64,000 bases of DNA from Bacteroidales bacterium (GCA_017560825.1 JAFZED010000001.1:1-64000); one strand, 5' to 3'. Positions 24,636 to 33,657 are shown, numbered from the stretch's first letter. Made by a program: numbers and translations. Notes: generated from the sequence alone by a model not told the origin.

Positions 24636-24980
24636 ATGGAACAACATCTGAACAGGATCGAACTGAAGGGCCGACTCGGAAGCATCAGGACCAACGAGGT
24701 AAACGGCACCAAAGTAGCCAACTTTTCAGTCATTACAGAGATCCTTTACAAAACAAGGGAAGGCCAGGTCATTTCAGAGGCCACCTGGTTCAACGTCACA
24801 TTGTGGGACAGCAAGGATGCTCCCGATTTCAGCCAGTTTGCCAAGGGTATGCCTATCCACGTAATAGGAAGGATGCGTACCTACAAGTACACATCGGCAG
24901 AGGGTGTCGAAAAGACCTTCTACGAAGTACTGGCCAGCAAGGTCAGATTCCTTGATGCAGAGGAGTTTGACCACATCTGA
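24636..24980 (+). CDS. ssb: Single-stranded DNA-binding protein, short form
   Basis: OB-fold protein that coats single-stranded DNA. I chose the ATG at 24636 (MEQHLNRIELKGRLGSI), which gives 114 residues; the upstream TTG start adds 24 unlike residues. The OB-fold strands are readable: LKGRLGSIRTNEVNGTKVANFSV, SEATWFNVTLWD, PIHVIGRMRTYKYTSAEG and YEVLASKVRFLDAEEF. It ends FDHI soon after the fold, lacking both the flexible linker and the acidic DDDIPF-like tip that recruits partner proteins in canonical SSB. It could be an accessory SSB, with the main one elsewhere. No operon partner is evident. Confidence 0.85.
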   Translation: MEQHLNRIELKGRLGSIRTNEVNGTKVANFSVITEILYKTREGQVISEATWFNVTLWDSKDAPDFSQFAKGMPIHVIGRMRTYKYTSAEGVEKTFYEVLASKVRFLDAEEFDHI

Positions 24981-25013
24981 TAGACCAGCGCAACCATCAA
25001 GAATATGCAACCG

Positions 25014-25041
25014 GGGTGCAGTCCGTCAAGGCGCTGCACCC
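25014..25041 (+). terminator. Possible terminator of ssb
   Basis: The stem gggtgcag / ctgcaccc encloses a 12-base loop, but no T-run follows. It is therefore either a weak terminator or another regulatory hairpin. Confidence 0.4.
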
Positions 25042-25056
25042 ATTCGTCGGACATTT

Positions 25057-25120
25057 ATATGATTTCATCATATTTGTTACCCAAAGGGTAAGGAAATTTC
25101 ATAAAAATAGAATATCTTTG
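25057..25120 (+). promoter_or_regulatory. pfl promoter with two upstream inverted repeats
   Basis: TATCTTTG at 25113-25120 is an exact -7 box, 33 bp before the pflB ATG. Upstream lie two perfect inverted repeats: atatgat-ttc-atcatat (25057-25073) and ttaccc-aaa-gggtaa (25077-25091). The second covers the place where the -33 element should be and neither has a T-run, so they look like operators rather than terminators. A role in redox or fermentation control of pfl is inference. Confidence 0.6.
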
Positions 25121-25153
25121 CGCCCGTTTTAGAAAGAGATAAAAATAACTGTT

Positions 25154-27376
25154 ATGGCACAGAATTTCAAAGACGGCAGATGGAGCCGCAAAATCGACGT
25201 TGCTGACTTCGTTTACAGCAACATCACCCCTTACGAAGGAGACGCTTCATTCCTTCAGGGCGCAACAGAAAGAACAAAAAGACTTTGGAACAAGTGCCTC
25301 GAGGCAATCGAGGAAGAAAGAGCAAACGGTGGCGTAAGGTCTATCGACAACAAGACCATTTCGACAATCACATCACACGCTGCCGGATATATCGACAAGG
25401 ATGACGAGCTCATCGTAGGACTTCAGACTGACGAGCTTCTCAAGAGAGCCATCAAGCCTTTCGGAGGCTGGAAGGTTGTAGAGAAGGCTTGTACTGAGAA
25501 CGGCATCGAGCTTGATCCTGCTGTAAAGGACATCTTCGTTCATTACAGAAAGACACACAACGACGGCGTGTTCGACGCTTACACTGAGGAGATCAGAAAG
25601 TACCGTTCACTCGGCTTCCTTACAGGTCTTCCGGACAACTACTCAAGAGGACGTATCATCGGTGACTACAGAAGACTTGCACTCTACGGTATCGACAGAC
25701 TTGTAGAGGTGAAGAAGCAGGACCTCAAGCACCTCACAGGCCCTATGACAGAGGCAAGAGTAAGACTCCGCGAGGAGGTTGCAGAGCAGATCAGAGCTCT
25801 GGGCGACATCAAGACTCTCGGAAGCTTCTACGGCCTTGACCTCAGCAGACCGGCTACAAACGCACAGGAGGCTGTTCAGTGGGTTTATATGGCTTACCTC
25901 GCTTCAGTAAAGGAGCAGGACGGAGCTGCGATGTCACTCGGTAACGTGTCTTCATTCCTTGACATCTACATCCAGTATGACCTGGACAACAACCTCATCG
26001 ACGAGTCATTCGCTCAGGAGCTCATCGACCAGTTCGTAATGAAGCTCAGAATGGTACGTCACCTCCGTATGGGTTCTTACAACGACCTCTTCGCCGGAGA
26101 CCCTACCTGGATCACTGAGGCTATCGGCGGACGTTTCACTGGCGGAAAGAGCAAAGTCACAAAGACTTCATTCCGTTTCCTCCAGACTCTCTACAACCTC
26201 GGACCGTCACCAGAGCCAAATATGACAGTTCTCTGGCATCCTAACCTTCCAGAGGGATTCAAGGAGTTCTGCGCTAAGGTTTCCATCGAGACCAGCTCAG
26301 TACAGTACGAGAACGACTCACTTATGCGCCGCGTAAGAGGCTGCGATGACTACGGTATCGCCTGCTGCGTTTCTTACCAGGCTATCGGTAAGTCTATCCA
26401 GTTCTTCGGAGCACGTGCCAACCTTGCAAAGGCTCTCCTTCTTGCATTGAACGAGGGACGCTGCGAGAACACAGGTACAGTGATCGTAGAGGGCATCAAG
26501 CCACTCTCAAGCGATGTACTCGACTTCGAGGAGGTAATGGAGAACTACAAGAAGGTAATGCACGAGGTTGCACGTGTGTACAACGAGACAATGAACATCA
26601 TCCACTATATGCACGACAAGTACTACTACGAGAAGGCACAGATGGCGTTCATCGACACCAACCCTACAATCAACCTCGCTTACGGCGTAGCAGGTCTCTC
26701 AATCGCAGCTGACTCGCTTTCTGCAATCAAGCACGCAAAGGTGACAGCTCACCGCAACGCAGACGGCCTTACAGACGGTTTCGAGATTGAGGGTTCATAT
26801 CCACAGTTCGGTAACGACGACGACAACGTTGACTCAATTGCAAGAAAGATCGTGAACCTCTTCAGCCACGAGCTCAAGAAGTTCCCTGTCTACAAGGATG
26901 CAGAGCCTACCCTCTCTCTCCTTACAATCACTTCTAACGTAATGTACGGTAAGAAGACAGGTGCAACTCCTGACGGACGTGCCAAGGGTGTAGCTTTCGC
27001 ACCAGGTGCAAACCCAATGCACGGTAGAGACTGCCACGGAGCGATCGCATCACTCTCATCTGTAGCAAAGCTCGACTACTATGACTCAAAGGACGGTATC
27101 AGCAACACATTCTCTATCGTACCTAAGTCACTCGGTCCTACAGACGCTGACAGAGTTGACAACCTCATCACTATGATGGACGGTTACTTCAGCAAGGGAG
27201 CACACCACCTCAACGTAAACGTTCTCAACAGAGAGATGCTCGAGGACGCAATGGAGCATCCTGAGAAGTATCCACAGCTTACAATCCGCGTTTCAGGCTA
27301 CGCTGTGAACTTCACAAAGCTCAGCCGTGAGCACCAGCTTGAGGTGATTGCAAGAACATTCCACCAGTCAATGTAA
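25154..27376 (+). CDS. pflB: Formate C-acetyltransferase (pyruvate formate-lyase)
   Basis: Glycyl-radical enzyme that converts pyruvate and CoA to acetyl-CoA and formate under anaerobic conditions. The 740 residues match the family. The catalytic cysteine pair is in [18 protein letters not shown], and the radical glycine is in the C-terminal [12 protein letters not shown]. Supporting stretches are [20 protein letters not shown] and [12 protein letters not shown]. It needs the activase encoded immediately downstream, whose ATG shares one base with the pflB stop (TAATG). Codon use is strongly biased to a few codons, as in highly expressed genes here. A consensus -7 box and two palindromes lie upstream. 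Confidence 0.97.
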   Translation: MAQNFKDGRWSRKIDVADFVYSNITPYEGDASFLQGATERTKRLWNKCLEAIEEERANGGVRSIDNKTISTITSHAAGYIDKDDELIVGLQTDELLKRAIKPFGGWKVVEKACTENGIELDPAVKDIFVHYRKTHNDGVFDAYTEEIRKYRSLGFLTGLPDNYSRGRIIGDYRRLALYGIDRLVEVKKQDLKHLTGPMTEARVRLREEVAEQIRALGDIKTLGSFYGLDLSRPATNAQEAVQWVYMAYLASVKEQDGAAMSLGNVSSFLDIYIQYDLDNNLIDESFAQELIDQFVMKLRMVRHLRMGSYNDLFAGDPTWITEAIGGRFTGGKSKVTKTSFRFLQTLYNLGPSPEPNMTVLWHPNLPEGFKEFCAKVSIETSSVQYENDSLMRRVRGCDDYGIACCVSYQAIGKSIQFFGARANLAKALLLALNEGRCENTGTVIVEGIKPLSSDVLDFEEVMENYKKVMHEVARVYNETMNIIHYMHDKYYYEKAQMAFIDTNPTINLAYGVAGLSIAADSLSAIKHAKVTAHRNADGLTDGFEIEGSYPQFGNDDDNVDSIARKIVNLFSHELKKFPVYKDAEPTLSLLTITSNVMYGKKTGATPDGRAKGVAFAPGANPMHGRDCHGAIASLSSVAKLDYYDSKDGISNTFSIVPKSLGPTDADRVDNLITMMDGYFSKGAHHLNVNVLNREMLEDAMEHPEKYPQLTIRVSGYAVNFTKLSREHQLEVIARTFHQSM

Positions 27377-28101
27377 TGATAAAGGTTCATTCATACGAAT
27401 CAATGGGAACATACGACGGGCCGGGCTTAAGGCTCGTCGTATTTTTACAGGGCTGCCCTTTCAAGTGTCTGTATTGCGCAAATCCTGACACCATTCCCTT
27501 CGAAGGAGGCACTGCCACCGAGATCGAAGACATCGTAAGCCGTGCAGTGAACCAGAAAGCATTCTTCGGAAAGCGCGGAGGTGTGACTTTCTCAGGCGGA
27601 GAACCTACAGTCCAGGCAAAAGAGCTGATCGGACTTGTACGCAGACTTAAAGAAGAAGGAATACACGTGTGCATCGACACCAACGGAGGCATCTGGAACA
27701 GCTACGTGGAAGAACTCCTGTCGCTTGTCGACCTCGTGCTTCTGGATGTAAAGCAGTTCAATGACGGCAGACACACCGAGCTTACAGGACGCAGCAACAG
27801 CCAGACCCTCAAGACAGCACAGTGGCTGGAAGAGCACGGAAAAGCGTTCTGGATGAGGTATGTCCTAGTGCCTGGCATAAGCGATTTTGAGGAAGACATC
27901 CGCGCACTTGGAGAGCACTTCAAGAACTACAAGATGATCCAGAGAGTGGAAATCCTCCCCTACCACACCCTCGGAGTCCACAAATACGAAACACTCGGAC
28001 AGGAGTACACCCTCAAGGAGACTCCGACCAACACGCCGGAACAGCTCGACAGAGCAAAGGCGCTGTTCGACGAGTACTTCGACTGCGCAATGATGAACTG
28101 A
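27376..28101 (+). CDS. pflA: Pyruvate formate-lyase activating enzyme (radical SAM)
   Basis: Radical S-adenosylmethionine enzyme that abstracts the hydrogen from the PflB glycine to make the radical. The 241 residues carry the cluster motif FLQGCPFKCLYCANPDT (CxxxCxxC) near residues 27-43, the SAM-binding VTFSGGEPTVQAKEL, and later MRYVLVPGISD and EILPYHTLGVHKY, all normal for PflA. It is translationally coupled to pflB by a TAATG overlap. A hairpin terminator follows at 28142. Confidence 0.97.
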   Translation: MIKVHSYESMGTYDGPGLRLVVFLQGCPFKCLYCANPDTIPFEGGTATEIEDIVSRAVNQKAFFGKRGGVTFSGGEPTVQAKELIGLVRRLKEEGIHVCIDTNGGIWNSYVEELLSLVDLVLLDVKQFNDGRHTELTGRSNSQTLKTAQWLEEHGKAFWMRYVLVPGISDFEEDIRALGEHFKNYKMIQRVEILPYHTLGVHKYETLGQEYTLKETPTNTPEQLDRAKALFDEYFDCAMMN

Positions 28102-28141
28102 CAATTGACACCTATAATTATATATATACACCTATATATTA

Positions 28142-28174
28142 GAGTCATCCGATGGTATCGGATGATTCTTTTTT
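28142..28174 (+). terminator. Terminator of pflB-pflA
   Basis: The stem gagtcatccgat / atcggatgattc has a short ggt loop and a run of T residues. Its T-run runs straight into the -7 box of the next gene (28176-28183). Confidence 0.85.
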
Positions 28175-28175
28175 A

Positions 28176-28183
28176 TATATTTG
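28176..28183 (+). promoter_or_regulatory. -7 box of the polyferredoxin-reductase unit
   Basis: TATATTTG matches TAnnTTTG exactly and lies 42 bp before the ATG at 28226. Because it abuts the pfl terminator, the -33 region falls inside the terminator stem. Confidence 0.6.
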
Positions 28184-28225
28184 TGCAAGGTCAATATATT
28201 TAACCATAAAACAACCGAACTTACT

Positions 28226-29710
28226 ATGCTGAGAAAGATCAGAATCATTCTGGCATCCATCTTCTTCATCGGCGTAACGCTGCTGTTCCTGGATTTTACC
28301 GGAACACTGCACGCGTGGCTTGGATGGATGGCAAAGATCCAGTTTCTGCCAGCCGCTCTGGCACTCAATTTTGCAGTAGTTGCAGTACTGCTCATCCTGA
28401 CCCTGCTTTTCGGCAGAGTCTATTGTTCAGTGATATGTCCTCTGGGCATAATGCAGGACATCATTTCCTGGATTCACGGAAAGACAAAGAAGAAGAACCG
28501 CTTCCGCTTCAGCTATTCACCTGCCAAGAAATGGCTCAGGTACGGTGTTCTCGCGATATTTATCGCAGCCCTGATCGTGGGAGTGCATTCTCTTGTCGCC
28601 CTTGTGGCACCATATAGCGCATACGGACGAATTGCTTCCAACCTCCTTGCTCCTTTATATGGCTGGGGAAACAACCTCTTTGCCTGGATTGCCGAAAGAG
28701 CCGGCAGCTACGCTTTCTACAGCACTGAAGTGTGGATCAAGTCCATCCCTACTTTCGTGATTGCTGCTGTCACATTTGTCACAATCTTCATTCTTGCGTG
28801 GAAGAACGGCAGAACCTGGTGCAACACCATCTGTCCGGTGGGTACGTTCCTCGGCTTCTTCTCAAGATTCAGTCTTTTCGCACCTGTGATAAACACAGAG
28901 AAATGCCGCAACTGCGGTCTTTGCGCAAAGCAGTGCAAGGCAGCTTGTATCAATATGAAGGAACACGAGATTGACTACAGCAGATGTGTTGCTTGTATGG
29001 ACTGCATCGACACCTGCAAGGATGGGGCTATCAGCTTTGCAAGAAGGACTCAGACAAAGCAGGCTGTGAAGAAGGATGCTGACCAGGGCCGCAGAGCATT
29101 TATGGTAGGCACCGGCCTTGCACTCGCAAGCGCTGCCACAGCTAATGCACAGAAGAAGGTTGACGGAGGACTCGCTCCTATCATTGACAAGACCGTGCCT
29201 CAGAGGGAAACACCGCTCGTACCTGCCGGAGCAATCAGTCTCAAGAACTTCACAGACCACTGCACAGGCTGCCAGCTCTGTGTGTCGGTCTGTCCTAATC
29301 AGGTTCTCAGACCTTCGACCTCACTTATGAACCTTATGCAGCCACAGATGTCTTATGAGCGTGGCTACTGCAGACCTGAGTGTACAAAATGTTCTGAAGT
29401 CTGCCCTGCCGGAGCTATCCTTGAGATCACCAAGGAAGAAAAGTCATCAATACAGATCGGTCACGCTGTAGTCGACCTGAGCCTGTGCCTGGTGAATACA
29501 GATGAGGTAAAATGCGGCAACTGCGCCCGCCACTGCCCTGCCGGAGCCATCAAGATGGTCCGCAAGAATCCGGATGACCCTAAGTCTCTGATGATCCCGA
29601 CAGTGAACGAGGAGAGATGTATCGGCTGCGGAGCCTGCGAGAACCTCTGTCCGGCAAGACCGATAAGCGCCATCAAGATCGAAGGCCACGAAGTACACAG
29701 AACAATCTAA
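28226..29710 (+). CDS. Membrane-bound polyferredoxin (NapH-like) fused to a NapG-like multi-cluster domain
   Basis: Predicted electron-transfer membrane protein. The ATG at 28226 (MLRKIRIILASIFFIGV) gives 494 residues; the 15 codons upstream overlap the promoter. Residues 1-200 hold about four or five helices and two CxxxCP motifs (VYCSVICPLG, TWCNTICPVG), as in the NapH/YccM family. Next come two 4Fe-4S motifs (CRNCGLCAKQC, CVACMDCIDTC), then an internal twin-arginine-like segment GRRAFMVGTGLALASAATA, then four more clusters: CTGCQLCVSVCP, CRPECTKCSEVCP, CGNCARHCP, CIGCGACENLCP. This looks like a fusion of a membrane ferredoxin with an exported one. It is 11 bp upstream of the aldo/keto reductase gene and its probable partner. 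Confidence 0.85.
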   Translation: MLRKIRIILASIFFIGVTLLFLDFTGTLHAWLGWMAKIQFLPAALALNFAVVAVLLILTLLFGRVYCSVICPLGIMQDIISWIHGKTKKKNRFRFSYSPAKKWLRYGVLAIFIAALIVGVHSLVALVAPYSAYGRIASNLLAPLYGWGNNLFAWIAERAGSYAFYSTEVWIKSIPTFVIAAVTFVTIFILAWKNGRTWCNTICPVGTFLGFFSRFSLFAPVINTEKCRNCGLCAKQCKAACINMKEHEIDYSRCVACMDCIDTCKDGAISFARRTQTKQAVKKDADQGRRAFMVGTGLALASAATANAQKKVDGGLAPIIDKTVPQRETPLVPAGAISLKNFTDHCTGCQLCVSVCPNQVLRPSTSLMNLMQPQMSYERGYCRPECTKCSEVCPAGAILEITKEEKSSIQIGHAVVDLSLCLVNTDEVKCGNCARHCPAGAIKMVRKNPDDPKSLMIPTVNEERCIGCGACENLCPARPISAIKIEGHEVHRTI

Positions 29711-29721
29711 CGACAACTGCT

Positions 29722-31089
29722 ATGAAACACGATATAAACAGAAGAGAATTCCTCAGAAGAGGAGGTGCTGCTGCACTTGCGATAGGTGGACTCGGTGCGC
29801 TGAACGGATGCAAAAGCAAGGGAACCGTTCAGAACGAATCGAAGGAAGCCTCAGACCAGCTCGGAGAAATGACCTACAGGACCAATCCGAAGACCGGTGA
29901 AAAGGTCAGTATCCTTGGCTACGGCTGTATGAGATGGCCGATGATCAAGGACAAGGACGGCAAGGACATCATTGACCAGGAGGCAGTCAACAGATTGATT
30001 GACCACGCCCTGGAGAATGGTATAAACTACTTCGACACAGCTCCTATGTACCTTCAGGGTCAGAGTGAGGAGGCTACAGCAAATGCTCTCGTACGCCACC
30101 CTCGTGAGAGCTACTACCTCGCCACAAAACTGTCCAACTTCGGAGACTTCACCTATGAAGGCGCGATGGAGATGTACAAGCGCTCATTCAAGCGCCTCCA
30201 GACAGACTATATAGACTATTACCTTCTCCACTCCCTGGGAGGAGGCGGTATCGCAAACTTCAACAGAAGATTCGTCGACAACGGAGTGCTCGACTTCCTT
30301 CTCAAGGAAAGAGAGGCAGGACGCATCCGCAACCTCGGATTCTCTTACCACGGAGACAGCGAGACATTCTCGCAGCTCCTGGAACTTCACGACAAATACC
30401 ACTGGGACTTCGTGATGATCCAGATGAACTATCTTGACTGGACACACGCCGGCGGAGCTACAGCTGAGTTTATGTACACAGAGCTGGAAAAGAGAGGCAT
30501 ACCTGTAAACATTATGGAACCGCTTCTCGGAGGACGACTCTCAAAGGTTCCTGACCACATTGCAGAGCGTCTGAAAGAGCGCAATCCTGAGGGATCGGTG
30601 GCTTCCTGGGCCTTCCGTTTCGCAGGATCTCACAAAGGCGTGATGACTGTTCTCAGCGGTATGACATATATGGAGCACCTCAAGGACAACCTCAAGAGCT
30701 TCTCCCCCCTGGTACCTCTCACAGAAGACGAATTTGCATTCCTGGAAGAGACTGCAGGACTTATCAGCAGCTATCCGACTGTTCCGTGCAACGACTGCAA
30801 GTACTGTATGCCTTGTCCATACGGCATTGATATCCCTGCCATCCTCCTGCATTACAACAAATGCGTCAACGAAGGCAACATTTCCCAGTCACAGCAGGAC
30901 GAGAACTACAGAAAGGCCCGCAGGGCGTACCTGGTCAGCTACGACAGGGCCGTACCGGCACTGCGCCAGGCAAGCCACTGCATAGGTTGCGGCCAGTGCG
31001 AGGGACACTGCCCTCAGAAGATCAGAATCCCTCGCGAGCTGCATAAGATCGACAGATATATAGAAAAGCTCAAACAGGAGACTCTATAG
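29722..31089 (+). CDS. Tat-exported aldo/keto reductase with C-terminal 4Fe-4S clusters
   Basis: The ATG at 29722 begins a twin-arginine signal (RREFLRRGGAAALAIGG) that ends in a possible lipobox Cys (LGALNG-Cys), so the 455-residue protein is probably exported folded with its cofactors. The reductase barrel shows FDTAPMY (Asp and Tyr), YLATKLSNFG (Lys) and YIDYYLLHSL (His), the usual catalytic tetrad. The tail has two cluster motifs, CNDCKYCMPCPYGIDIP and CIGCGQCEGHCPQKIRIP. Together with the upstream polyferredoxin it may form a membrane or periplasmic redox chain. Substrate and direction are unknown. A long terminator follows. Confidence 0.87.
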   Translation: MKHDINRREFLRRGGAAALAIGGLGALNGCKSKGTVQNESKEASDQLGEMTYRTNPKTGEKVSILGYGCMRWPMIKDKDGKDIIDQEAVNRLIDHALENGINYFDTAPMYLQGQSEEATANALVRHPRESYYLATKLSNFGDFTYEGAMEMYKRSFKRLQTDYIDYYLLHSLGGGGIANFNRRFVDNGVLDFLLKEREAGRIRNLGFSYHGDSETFSQLLELHDKYHWDFVMIQMNYLDWTHAGGATAEFMYTELEKRGIPVNIMEPLLGGRLSKVPDHIAERLKERNPEGSVASWAFRFAGSHKGVMTVLSGMTYMEHLKDNLKSFSPLVPLTEDEFAFLEETAGLISSYPTVPCNDCKYCMPCPYGIDIPAILLHYNKCVNEGNISQSQQDENYRKARRAYLVSYDRAVPALRQASHCIGCGQCEGHCPQKIRIPRELHKIDRYIEKLKQETL

Positions 31090-31098
31090 TAATAATAT

Positions 31099-31201
31099 AA
31101 ATACTTAGTGACCTTTATCTCCACCGACCCCCGCCCAACTTTGTTGGGCACCCCCTAGCCGGGGGTGGCATGTCGGTTACGATAAAGGTCACTAAGTATT
31201 T
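31099..31201. terminator. Long bidirectional terminator with nested palindrome, copy B
   Basis: The arms 31099-31119 and 31181-31201 (aaatacttagtgacctttatc and its exact complement) form a perfect 21-bp stem between the convergent reductase and lipocalin genes. The 61-base interior is itself a palindrome sharing its core with the interior at 21733-21785. Confidence 0.8.
31123..31175 (-). repeat. Nested palindromic repeat, copy B
   Basis: Read on the minus strand it begins accgacatgccacccccggc and ends gggcgggggtcggt. The core tgccacccccggctagggg plus gtgccc is identical to copy A, while the loop (aacaaagtt) and outer bases (accgac/gtcggt against ggtgac/gtcacc) differ but still pair. Confidence 0.75.
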
Positions 31202-31210
31202 AATATCGAA

Positions 31211-31621
31211 CTATTTCAAAGAGTCCGGGATGGTGCAGGTGTTATATATATATGTCTGCAGCCCTGCTTTCTGTTCGCTCATTGTCAGCACTCCCTCCTC
31301 GCGAGAGACCTCGTACGAGGCGCCCCAAGCCTTTCCATCTGAATATTTTCCTGTCAGGACAGACTCTGTAAGAGTCCAGGTTCCTTCATATTTTCTATGA
31401 CGTCCTTCTCCGAGCTTCTGCCAGAGGGCGAATGTGTTGTCTTCCTTGAAATCAATATATACCTCAATAGTTTCTGAACCTATCTGGGCAGACTTTGTTT
31501 CTATAATATCAGTCAGCTCCCACTGTCCTGTAATATCAAGAGCCTTTGGCTGCTTCTCGCCGCCACCGCAGCTTGCCATAATCAACGAAACAGCAAGCAT
31601 CATTATCAATCTAAACTTCAT
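31211..31621 (-). CDS. Lipocalin-like lipoprotein
   Basis: A 136-residue lipoprotein (signal ending LIMAS-Cys, then GGGEKQPKA). The body reads DITGQWELTDIIETKS, DFKEDNTFALWQKLGEGRHRKYEG and WTLTESVLTGKYSDGK, the strand pattern of the lipocalin-like domain common in Bacteroidota lipoproteins. No ligand can be predicted. It lies 12 bp downstream of the subtilase gene and is probably the last gene of the SusCD-subtilase operon. A hydrophobic-ligand or stress role is possible but not shown. Confidence 0.7.
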   Translation of the reverse strand: MKFRLIMMLAVSLIMASCGGGEKQPKALDITGQWELTDIIETKSAQIGSETIEVYIDFKEDNTFALWQKLGEGRHRKYEGTWTLTESVLTGKYSDGKAWGASYEVSREEGVLTMSEQKAGLQTYIYNTCTIPDSLK

Positions 31622-31633
31622 AATTTCCTTATT

Positions 31634-33601
31634 TTAGAGCCAGCCTCCGTTATTTACTTTGAAAGGTCGTGAGATGATGCTCACTTCCTGTGTGATCTCC
31701 ATACCACCTACTACATCGCCACCACCGACTACAGTACCGCCGCCGACAGCCTTGATGGTAACTTTACCTGATCCCATCTTGGTAGGGTGGATATAGAGAC
31801 GTCCGTATTCCATATATGGATCAGCTGCAAGTCCAAGAGCCTCTCTGTCCTTGTCAGAGACCTCGACAGAAAGATAGGTAAGGTTCTTAGACGATGTTCC
31901 GAAGTACTCAGACACATCCACCCAACCTTTTTTGCCCATCTCAGCAGTAAGACAAGGTACACCTTCAATCTTCATCATAAAGATCCACGCGTCAACAGAA
32001 CCTGTTCCCATCTGCTTCATAAACTTACCAAGGCTGATAGAACCCGGGCTACCATCCATCTTGTAATACTCCTTAGTGCCATTGAGTCGCGAATCAAAGT
32101 CATTTGCAGAAGACACCAGCATAGTGTTGAACTCCTCGCGAGTGAACTTCTTGCCAAGTTTCTTCGCATAAGCGATACCCAAAGCGGCGATACCTGAAAC
32201 GTGAGGACAGGCCATAGATGTACCCTGCATATAGCCATAACCGCTTTCCGCCTCCTTCTTTGGCACCGTAGAAATGATCATAGCCTTGAAAGAAGTCCAA
32301 GGCGGAAGATAGGCCTCTCCGCCAGGAGCCACAATATTACAACCCGGGCCATAGTTGGTGTAGTATGTAGGAAGATAATCCGGACCGAACGCAGAGACGC
32401 AGATAATATCGTTGATCGCGCCAGGATAACTTGCATATGGGTCACCAGCGTTACCTGAAGCGAAGATCACGACACCGCCATCGAGTACATCATTGTTTTT
32501 TGTATTCTCGAAATAACGTATCGCAGCCATTTCAGCAGCATTTCTGCTGATATAACTGTCATCTCCCTGGTAATTGGCACCAGGCTGTCCGAATGAGCAG
32601 GAAATGATGGAAGCTCCATTGTCAGCCGCATATTTCACAGCTCTGGATATGGTTGATACTGTGCCGCCGCTTAAACCGGAAAAGATCTGGCATGACATCA
32701 GACGCACACCGTCTCCGTTTCCCGAACCACCTGCGACGCTGGACACACCTATACCATTGTTGTTTACAGCTCCGATGACACCTGCGCAATGTGTTCCGTG
32801 TCCAGTATCGTTATCAGTCCTGTCAAAGTTAATCTCACCTGTATTTTCGACAAAATTATAACCGTAAACATCGTCCACGTAGCCGTTTCCGTCATCATCC
32901 TTACCTGCCACACCCGACTTTTCAGCTTCATTGACCCACATATTCGGAGCAAGATCCGGATGGCTGTACTCCACGCCTTCATCAACTACAGCAACTATAA
33001 TGGAAGGATCACCGCAAGTAAGATCTCTCCAGGTATCCTTAATATTGATGTCACCACCCGCATATGCAGTCGATGCCACCGACATATCTCCAAGATTAAG
33101 ATAATTCCACTGTTCCACAAGAAGTGGATCATTAAAGCCAAGATCTGACATCGCAGCCTTTGTCGCAACTGTCGGTCCCTCGTACGGATATACAACGCCA
33201 TCTGATGCGAGTTCCATATAAGCATCGTATTCAACTGCAGTTATAAAAGTCTTTGCTGCAATTGATTGAGCGACAGCATCTATATCAGACATTTCTCCGA
33301 GCTTTACAACATACCACCTGTCAAGTTCACATTCTTTCTCAAGTTTCTCCTTGCCAGGAACTGAAGGGAATAGTCTTTCAACACCAGCAATGTCAGTTGC
33401 AAGAATAGCGGAAATCTGGTCTTCTGTCGGAGCAGAATCAAACTTCACAAGGAGTTCGTCTGGAACTGATCCTGATTTTGTGTTAATGATCTTAGACTCC
33501 ACTGAGGGAGCCTCCAAAATAGATTCGTCAAGATTCTGCTGGCAAGAATACAGACCCAGCCCAGACAGAATCATAACGAAAAAGAAGATTCTTTTTGTCA
33601 T
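31634..33601 (-). CDS. Subtilase (S8) serine peptidase lipoprotein
   Basis: A 655-residue lipoprotein protease. The signal ends LGLYS-Cys20, followed by QQNLDES, acidic residues resembling the Bacteroidota surface-export signal. Residues about 45-130 look like a fervidolysin-type propeptide (VPDELLVKFDSAPTEDQI). The catalytic residues are readable: Asp207 (AVVDEGVEYSHPDL), His268 (TGHGTHCAG), the oxyanion Asn384 (FASGNAGDP) and Ser462 (GTSMACPHVSG). A roughly 130-residue C-terminal beta domain follows. Placement downstream of susC, susD and a large lipoprotein suggests surface proteolysis that feeds the SusCD importer. The targets are unknown. Confidence 0.9.
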   Translation of the reverse strand: MTKRIFFFVMILSGLGLYSCQQNLDESILEAPSVESKIINTKSGSVPDELLVKFDSAPTEDQISAILATDIAGVERLFPSVPGKEKLEKECELDRWYVVKLGEMSDIDAVAQSIAAKTFITAVEYDAYMELASDGVVYPYEGPTVATKAAMSDLGFNDPLLVEQWNYLNLGDMSVASTAYAGGDINIKDTWRDLTCGDPSIIVAVVDEGVEYSHPDLAPNMWVNEAEKSGVAGKDDDGNGYVDDVYGYNFVENTGEINFDRTDNDTGHGTHCAGVIGAVNNNGIGVSSVAGGSGNGDGVRLMSCQIFSGLSGGTVSTISRAVKYAADNGASIISCSFGQPGANYQGDDSYISRNAAEMAAIRYFENTKNNDVLDGGVVIFASGNAGDPYASYPGAINDIICVSAFGPDYLPTYYTNYGPGCNIVAPGGEAYLPPWTSFKAMIISTVPKKEAESGYGYMQGTSMACPHVSGIAALGIAYAKKLGKKFTREEFNTMLVSSANDFDSRLNGTKEYYKMDGSPGSISLGKFMKQMGTGSVDAWIFMMKIEGVPCLTAEMGKKGWVDVSEYFGTSSKNLTYLSVEVSDKDREALGLAADPYMEYGRLYIHPTKMGSGKVTIKAVGGGTVVGGGDVVGGMEITQEVSIISRPFKVNNGGWL

Positions 33602-33625
33602 AGTTTTAATGCATTATAAACGTCG

Positions 33626-33657
33626 AAGTCTAGGAGGGATCCCTCCCCCCTAGACTT
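33626..33657. repeat. GC-rich hairpin between the lipoprotein and subtilase genes
   Basis: The arms aagtctagg and ccctagactt enclose an inner agggatccct palindrome. There is no T-run on the minus strand, so it is more likely an mRNA-stability or attenuation hairpin, or a repeat element, than a terminator. It could reduce subtilase expression relative to susCD. Confidence 0.5.
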
